In this document: positions 57,261 through 64,000 of the stretch, piece after piece
How positions within the stretch are numbered: position 1 is the first letter of the stretch
Layout: the number at the start of each line of letters is the position of its first letter
DNA from: Strongylocentrotus purpuratus
Taxonomy: Eukaryota > Echinodermata > Echinoidea > Camarodonta > Strongylocentrotidae
Reading direction: 5' to 3'
Assembly (NCBI RefSeq): GCF_000002235.5
Contig: NW_022145597.1
Location: 768,501-832,500 of the forward strand
DNA length: 64,000 bases
The notes under the pieces: generated by a model
The model's database searches: none
Told to the model about the DNA's origin: nothing
Seen by the model: only the letters and a program-made list of their open reading frames with translations
Program-made: the position numbers and the translations under genes

Positions 57261-58275
57261 TTTATCTAGGGTCTGTCCTCTCTATTGTCAGGACCAGCCT
57301 CTGCAAATTGATACAAGTGGCTAAAATGATTCAATGAGTATTGAACAGACACAGTTCGAGAATAGACAATATTGACAAAGGACGAAAACTAAAGAGAGGT
57401 GTACAGAAAACTCGTTTCACTTAACGCCTGGCCGTGAAAGTATTCCATGTGTTTGTGAGGGCTTCCTTTCCAAACTACAGGGCCATCTGAGCAACAAACC
57501 ACATCGTTATGTTATCTTGGTGATGTAGGGGGAAGAGGTGCGTCTTAATTAATCGTGTTAATGTTACAAACGAAGATGTATGTAAGGCCTACGCCAACAT
57601 AGGGACCTTGATGACTTGCGAGTAATTTTATTCGTCTTTCTTTTGTTTGAAATAGGAAGCTTTTATTATTGCGTGAATAGTTTGTGAAACATCTCTCACT
57701 CTCTCACAAGAAATTAACGCCGCCGATATTACACGGAATGAATGAATCCACTTTGTACAAAAATAGTGCTCAATAGAGTTGATAATGACAGTATTTCTTC
57801 TTCTCTCTTATTATTTGGAAGACGAAGTAAGATAAAACTACGATTGGTTTATGACGCATCCAAACAACACTGTTCCAGTGATACCGGCTACTAGCGCACG
57901 TCGCCTTGGAAATTTAGCATTTTATTATTGTTCATCACCGGCACATGTCAACGACAACGCCATGGTATGAATCAATGTGTATGATCATGAAGATAGGGGA
58001 ATGATTGAGATCAGTTAGCCATCATTTCTATGGATAACAAGTCATTCGTGGACATGAAAGACATTGTTTAAAAACCCTCATGTGATACTGGATTTCCGAT
58101 TTCGTTCATCGCAGGTGAGAAAGATATTCTGAGATCGTCGAGTTTATGGGACGACAACCATCATCAAGACGACTTCATCAATCAAGTAAGTTGGCTTTCT
58201 GGCAATTTGGTGTTATTATCTCACATGATTCATTGAGCCTGAAGAGTTTCAAAATCGTAGGTGTATACATTTATA
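57261..58275. other. No confirmed gene; possible non-coding exon near 58114-58190
   Basis: Between TCATCGCAG (58106-58114) and AAG|TAAGTTGG or CA|AGTAAG (58187) lies a 70-base stretch with one ATG, giving MGRQPSSRRLHQ. It could be a 5' exon, but nothing confirms it. The remainder shows no recognised feature. Confidence 0.25.
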
Positions 58276-58354
58276 TCGCCTGAGCAAAGCCAGAAGGCCA
58301 TTACCTATGTTAAACTATATGAGTTAATGCCCTTCTGTCTCTAAACAGACGATA
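58276..58354. repeat. Foldback repeat family, copy 9
   Basis: The left arm 'aaagccagaaggccatta' and right arm 'gttaatgcccttctgtct' are followed by 'ctaaacagacga'. Confidence 0.85.
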
Positions 58355-58428
58355 TATTTGTGTAGCCTGATATATCATTTTTGTTTTCTTACAGTTACGG
58401 GATCTTTGTTGTCGTAAAGCGTTATAAT

Positions 58429-58504
58429 CGTCCGTTTTCAGGCAGACTAGGGGCATTACATGTATGAACGATATTAGTTAATACCTTTTGGCTCCAAACA
58501 GATG
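58429..58504. repeat. Foldback repeat family, copy 10 (degenerate)
   Basis: The right arm 'taataccttttggctccaaa' with 'cagatg' is clear. The left arm 'ttcaggcagactaggggc' has diverged. It lies only 75 bases from copy 9. Confidence 0.7.
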
Positions 58505-58509
58505 TATTC

Positions 58510-59500
58510 TGTTCTCTTAAAGCATGTCGGCCTACAAGGAAATTGTATTACTTAATTGCTGTTGTTTTTGCTTAAATTTGAACCAAGCCTACTACTTTTG
58601 CAACTATGGAGCTCAAAATAATCACCTTTAATACTGACCATCTTTACATACACAACTGAATTATCATAATGCAGCTTGCATTAAAAACACATTATCTTAT
58701 CTTCCCTAATTATAATACACTTTCATTTGCTTCAGACAGTTATTTCGGATATGATTTCTAACGTCTGCATGTGTAGCGGGTCGATGTATGGAAGCATGCA
58801 CTATAAAGATGTCTTGTACGGAAGCGTCACTTTTATTGATCTTTAAAAGCCTTCTTTTCTAAAGGTGTTACAAATCGATTAGATTTTCTTGTCGCATATC
58901 TAGGTAAGCATGTAGATGACTATTTCTGTGCAGATTAAGATCTGCACGATAAAGAAAATGGTACAATACAGTAGCGTGTTTGAAGGAGGGTCAAGATAGG
59001 AGAGGGAGGGGGGGGGGGGGGGGTGATCATCTTGACATACTTCCGACCAAGGCAAAAAGAAGGCAGCCTGTCTTAAAATACAAGTTTTTCAAGCTATCTC
59101 ATATCCTATTCGTTATCAAGAAAGTTATGAGAAGATACTAACGTTTCTATCAAGAATAAACCATAACGTATTGTCACAATCATTAATTTGATAAAAAGAG
59201 GTTTGAAAAATATCCCAAACTTTGGGGCAACAGTGTACATTGTATCCCCGTAAGGTGCATGAGATGTGTTGCCCCTCCTGATGTCAAAGCCTGGATACGC
59301 CACTGGTATTATCCAGTACTATAGAGGAACTGGTATAATATTTGACGATGTCTTATTCTAATAGAAAATACAATTTCTTCACACTTCACACTTCTAAAAT
59401 GGTTAACCTCAGTGGAATCTGACAATGTGCATTTTCACAATAGTCTAAAATCATGTCACCAAAGTTTGTTTTTGTGGTGTTCATATTCCTTCCTCATCAT
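58510..59500. other. No recognised gene; non-coding DNA
   Basis: A 16-G run at 59008-59023 and AT-rich sequence are present. No exon is supported. Confidence 0.5.
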
Positions 59501-59501
59501 T

Positions 59502-59532
<31 letters not shown>
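59501..59532 (+). repeat. TC microsatellite
   Basis: A clean (TC)n run. Confidence 0.95.
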
Positions 59533-59536
<4 letters not shown>

Positions 59537-59840
59537 ATAGTCATTCAACCATTTTACCACTTTCCCTTGCTCTGGTATCTCTCTTGTTTCAAAGATTATC
59601 AATAGAGAATATATCTGTCCTTCACTGTTTTTTAATCCGTAGCTTATAATGCTGCCATGCTCCCGTTATATTCGGGTTGAATATAACGGGTCACCTTTAA
59701 TCCGATGCCTGGAGGTGTCTTTCATACAAAAACACACCTCAACAATAGGAAGCCACATGGAATGTTCTAAAGAAACCAAGAGAATGAAAGCAACACAATC
59801 AAAGAGTTATAATGAGGAAGACAAAGAGGGAACTTAAAAG

Positions 59841-59882
<42 letters not shown>

Positions 59883-59942
59883 GAGAGGAAGAGAGAGAAT
59901 GGGAGATGTGAGAGAGAATGGGAGAGAGAGAGAGAGAGAGAA
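59841..59942 (+). repeat. GA microsatellite
   Basis: (GA)n with two GGGAGA-type interruptions. Confidence 0.95.
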
Positions 59943-60457
59943 TTTGCAGAGCCTAGTGTCTAGAGAAGGAAAGAAATAGATCATTCGACCTCTAGCAAGA
60001 AAAAAAGAGAAGAACTTAAAAAACAAATAATTAGGTATCAATAAACCCAAAATATTCGTCAAATTTCATTGGAGTTCATTATTACAAGGCCAAAATCATG
60101 AACAAGATCACATTGTATTTCTTTGTCACCATGGTGACTGTGAAATTTAAAAACAACCTTGGAATCCTCCTCCTCATATACTCATGGTAATAATGAAATG
60201 AATGAACTTAGAGGCAAATTTAATGCAATGTTGTCCGTCTACCAGAAAGGAAATGAGCTGACTGAATGCATTCCATTGATAACGTAACGAGTGTGTTACG
60301 TTTCAAAACGCGATGAACATGATGTGTGAATGTCAATTTACACGAAGGAGCTTCAATTAGCATAATGTCGAATGCTAAAGAAGATAAATGAGTGTCATCG
60401 AGAAGAGAAAAGTAGGGTTAGAGAAGAGATCCGCGGCATAATAGATCACCCTCTGCG

Positions 60458-60718
60458 ATGAGTAGCGTGCATGGGGATGTTTCTGTTACACAGTTTCATC
60501 AGCCAAGCATGACGCCAACAATTATTAACCCATCAAATATGAAAGCGAGAAAGAAGTCATATCAATACGCCATGTATGGGGGATTCACTAAAGCCATCCC
60601 TCTGAATATGTCCCGTTTTGGAACCTTAAGCCCGGCTTGCCAGCAACCCGTCCCACTTCTATGTCTTCATTGTCTCTTAACTCATCACACACTGCTGACG
60701 TTTGGTATCAACTTGTGA
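60458..60718 (+). CDS. Unassigned 86-codon open reading frame
   Basis: An ATG-started frame begins MSSVHGDVSVTQFHQPSMTP, contains a basic KARKKSY, and ends LTFGINL then TGA. An AATAAA lies about 90 bases after the stop (60809). The first two thirds look coding-like. Near the Cys/Leu-rich end a different frame looks more protein-like, so the frame may be interrupted or chance. No family is recognised. Base composition from about 60230 to 61700 is less AT-rich than the flanks, which hints at a gene, promoter or old mobile element. Confidence 0.2.
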   Translation: MSSVHGDVSVTQFHQPSMTPTIINPSNMKARKKSYQYAMYGGFTKAIPLNMSRFGTLSPACQQPVPLLCLHCLLTHHTLLTFGINL

Positions 60719-60809
60719 TGAGTGTGATGTGGGGGTGCCTTGGCATTCGATGAGCTTGTTCATGCTGGATTTGGGAGGATTATTGCGACCGTTTCTACAA
60801 CTGAGTGAA

Positions 60810-63800
60810 ATAAAGAAATAACAAGCTGGTGCTGTTCTGAGATTGGAGTGCATATGACGGGATTCTAACTGTTGCTGATGTGATTGATGTCATTAAAATC
60901 GTATCATTCATCAAGATTGGAGTGAAAGCTGAGTTCTTCCTGAAGGTTTCTTCTGTTATCTTGACAAACATCATCTCATCATCGAAGCACTCCGAAGACT
61001 GCGTCTCATAGAGCTCAGATCGCTGCCTCAGGAATCACTCTTTGTGAACTACCAGGATTACTCCATGGCGGATTTTTGAAAAGTTCTGTTTATCACCAAT
61101 TGCCTTCAGACAAATAGTCATTACTGTTTGCATGAGGTTTTGGTTCTTCCTCCATTCAAAGACCTTCTGAAAACTTCTAGGAAAGCATATTCTACTGTCT
61201 TGCAACGAACCAGTGATCTTGCAATATATCGATGAATTTTCCATCCTCTTTTCCAGTTTGTGAGTGACACTGGGCACTCAAGTTGAGTCCGGTGTATCAT
61301 TCTTGCAGAGATTGGAAAATGACACAGGGCTCCTGTTCTGGACTTCCTTTGTCAAGTGTTTAACCGATTAAGCCTAAGCAGGGTAAGAGGATCACGGAGT
61401 CTTTGTGAAATAAATGATACTGTCTTGTTCGACTAGGTTTTCAAGGAGCATATCCTCAGTGGTCTTACTAAAACCCTATATAATCCTGTATCTTCGCGAG
61501 AATATTACTCCCTGGAGGACGACCTACTTCTCAAGCTGAAACAAGCTGTTGATACTTCACCACGTCGAAAACAAACTCTGCTAGTGGAATATTGCACATG
61601 AACTATATATAAACACATCAGTACTGCAACAGAATCTCGTCAATTCTGCATGAGCTACATATAGCTTACTACATCGACACCCCATGCAAGGAGATATACC
61701 GACTCTTTTTGTAGCATCCTATGAATGAAAATTAAATAACTAAAACCATGAACATATTGCTGCATGGGTCGCATCTATACCTCAGGCTGTCGACGAATCG
61801 TCTCCCTTTCTTTGAATGTAAACTCATTGGAGTCGGTGATATTGTTCAGATTTCCAACAATAATTGATAAAAGACAACCCCCGCTGCTGAAGGAATTTAA
61901 ACTGATTCACACAAGCAGAATTGGAAGGGTATATTCCTTCAGAGAGATTCAACTTTCTACCATATGGATAGTAAGTATGTTTGTGTATTTTGTTTCTCTT
62001 TAAGAACATCTAACATTTATCTACCGTTCTCAAATATAAGAAAAAACAACTAATTGAACAAATGAAATCAGAAAACGGAGAAAAACCTCGTGAGTCCTTA
62101 CATATTTTAATTATATTAATCAATCATATATTTTTGTTTTTATCGAATGTCATAGTGTCTTAAGATCTTGACACCAAACTTTGTCACAATTCTACAACTA
62201 GAGCCATGTAATAGAGTGAATTATGCAACTAGGAACAGCATTCATGTTTGTATTCGAAAGGAATTTTATTTGCCGGAGCTATACCTTTTAGTTATCTGCA
62301 AACTTGTTTAAATTGATAAACAAATTAAAAAAAACCCGCTAAAATAACTTCTAAGAAACTAAGGAAAACCTTTACTGCATATAATATAAGGGACGACAGT
62401 TTCATGAACCAAAGGAGTTATATAAATGAAACCAGTCTTCAGTCAAATTTGATTTGATTTCATGATTAGATGAATTAAGATTCAATCTTACAACCAACCT
62501 TAGTTTGGTATATGTACGATGAGATGAAAAGATTTCACAACGTTTTACAATAGCCTGTTCCAATTATTGAATCAGTTAACTTTCCTAATCAATCAGTAAT
62601 ACATGCATAACATATTTCAACAGAATATAACAATTAACAAATTTATTTTTAGAATTTTTCAGTGATCAGTAACCTTCCTTATTTAATCACTACATTGTTC
62701 TTCAATCCGTTGGCAATCGATTTAATTTGTAAAAATATGTGGCATTGTCTCGTGTCTCGAGCGTGTCAAGCAAAACATATAAAATCAATATATTTTATGT
62801 TTGTGAGAAACAACATTTTCAGAAGAAATCGATAAGTCTCGATGAAGTAACAATCGCCTGATTCATATCTGAATGTATTATTAGCCATGTTTAAAGGCTG
62901 GTAATATTGGGTACAATAGCGTGAAATCTGGGGTGGGTTCTGCATCGTTTGATGGGGATGGGAGGGGGGGGGGGGTGAACCGAGAATTAAACAATTATGC
63001 TTTTCAAATACATTTCTAGATCCCAATCTGCCAACAAAATAATCTATTTGTCAGATTTTGTTGGCTATTCTGTCAAAATGTACATATTTTGTGCCCTAAA
63101 TGTATTCATACTGACGAATCAAAACAAATCAAATCGAATCAAATAAAACGACAGGTTTTTTAAAATTCTAATATTTTTCGTTTTAATCCATTCAAGCCAT
63201 GTCCTAGAATCTCTTACAATCGAATAAGTAAAACTTTGACGGGGGTTACAAGTTAATAATGAATATAATTTATCTCGAAATCAGGAATAAATCATTTTCG
63301 ATTGTTATTTAGTTGAGAAATCACCCCTATGGACTTTATTATAGAAATAATCGATGTTTCCTCCGATTTATCAGATGAATCTGACATCTTACAAATACAT
63401 GGATTGATTTTCGGGCTTAAATAGATTGAATAGCTAAATCGATGAGGGTAGAAGTAGTTAGAAGTTAGAAGCAGAGTTAGAAAAAGTAAAAACAACAATA
63501 ATCTACCGCACTAAAATTTTCTATCATCAGATCTTCTATTTTTTGTAATACTAATTTTGTCAATCAATACGTTTAATGTTGTAATTACCATGACTTCTTC
63601 AAACAGGAAATGTAAGCATTATGCATAATCAAGATACCATGTATAAGCGCCAACAAATTCATAAAACGAATTCTTCGAGACAAAGAAGTTGTAACACGTT
63701 TACTACCATGACTGAAAGTTAAAATCAATATCATACAATCTCATGAAATCTTTAAAAAAACATTCTTCATGACAAAGAATTTGAAACCACAATGCTTTAA

Positions 63801-64000
63801 AGCGATTATTTGAATCTTTGAATAAAAGCTCAATGAGAATATCGATCAATGGCTTCGATCTAAACTGACTTAGAGAAATCAACAACATCATTATTAGAGA
63901 TGTCCTTGTTATCGCCTTGCTTTTAATTATCTATCCCACTGTCGGATCCATTGGTAAAGGAAAGGGAATCAGAGAGGCGTATGGAATGTTATTATGTAAT
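60810..64000. other. No recognised gene; AT-rich DNA
   Basis: Scattered open segments at 60936-61602 share one frame but are broken by about as many stops as chance predicts. A 12-G run lies at 62964-62975. From 62000 to the end I see nothing beyond AT-rich sequence with short frames. Confidence 0.45.

Noticed and set aside
60458..60718. YGGF and SRFG motifs in the 86-codon frame, suggestive of a neuropeptide
   Set aside because: There is no signal peptide and no dibasic cleavage sites beside the motifs; the match is four residues long.
60936..61602. A single frame with long open segments (for example VLPEGFFCYLDKHHLIIEAL)
   Set aside because: The number of in-frame stops over about 220 codons is close to chance, and no splice sites or family match bring the segments together.
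1..64000. CRISPR arrays, bacterial operons, rRNA genes
   Set aside because: No regular spacer-repeat array, ribosome-binding-site organised genes or rRNA-like sequence was seen; the intron-exon structure is eukaryotic.

Overview
This window looks like animal nuclear DNA. It is AT-rich, has long introns with GT/AG borders, and is dense in small inverted-repeat transposons, tRNA-derived SINEs, CT/GA microsatellites and poly-G/poly-C runs. One gene is recognised with confidence: the 3' part of CASK (calcium/calmodulin-dependent serine protein kinase, a membrane-associated guanylate kinase or MAGUK), on the + strand. The repeat style, including SINE tails with an 'aagcgctt ... gcgctatataaa ... 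ATT' ending, suggests an invertebrate deuterostome, most likely a sea-urchin-like echinoderm. The species assignment is inference.

Layout. 1-32.4 kb is mostly intron or intergenic DNA with repeats. It holds one convincing 5' coding exon (10740-10826, ATG in a good context and a GTGAGT donor) and a CpG-rich patch with a coding-like reading frame on the - strand (12647-12782). The CASK exons run from 32467 to 51591: part of the L27 pair (32467, 38422), the L27-PDZ linker (41113), PDZ (42353), SH3 (43523), the hook (44413) and the guanylate-kinase-like domain (45306, 46056, 47133, 51415), ending in [10 protein letters not shown] and TAA. The joined exons are phase-consistent throughout and give about 530 codons. 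The CaM-kinase domain and the start of the first L27 domain were not found, so they lie upstream of the window or were missed. The 10740 exon ends in phase 0, as the 32467 exon begins. This permits, but does not prove, a short CASK isoform lacking the kinase domain.

51.6-55 kb is the probable CASK 3' UTR. From 55 to 64 kb there is no recognised gene; a possible opposing 3' end lies near 56.5 kb and an unassigned 86-codon ORF at 60458.

The most unusual features are within CASK itself. Exon edges have been tandemly duplicated and have decayed at three places: three decayed copies before the linker exon, a copy of the SH3 exon end and its donor, and a copy of the acceptor of a GK exon. Two of these flank copies of one transposon-like repeat. 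A family of short (about 75-80 bp) near-palindromes recurs at least ten times across the window, and at least a dozen further inverted-repeat elements are visible, some with clear target-site duplications (hAT type with 8 bp, PIF/Harbinger type with 3 bp).
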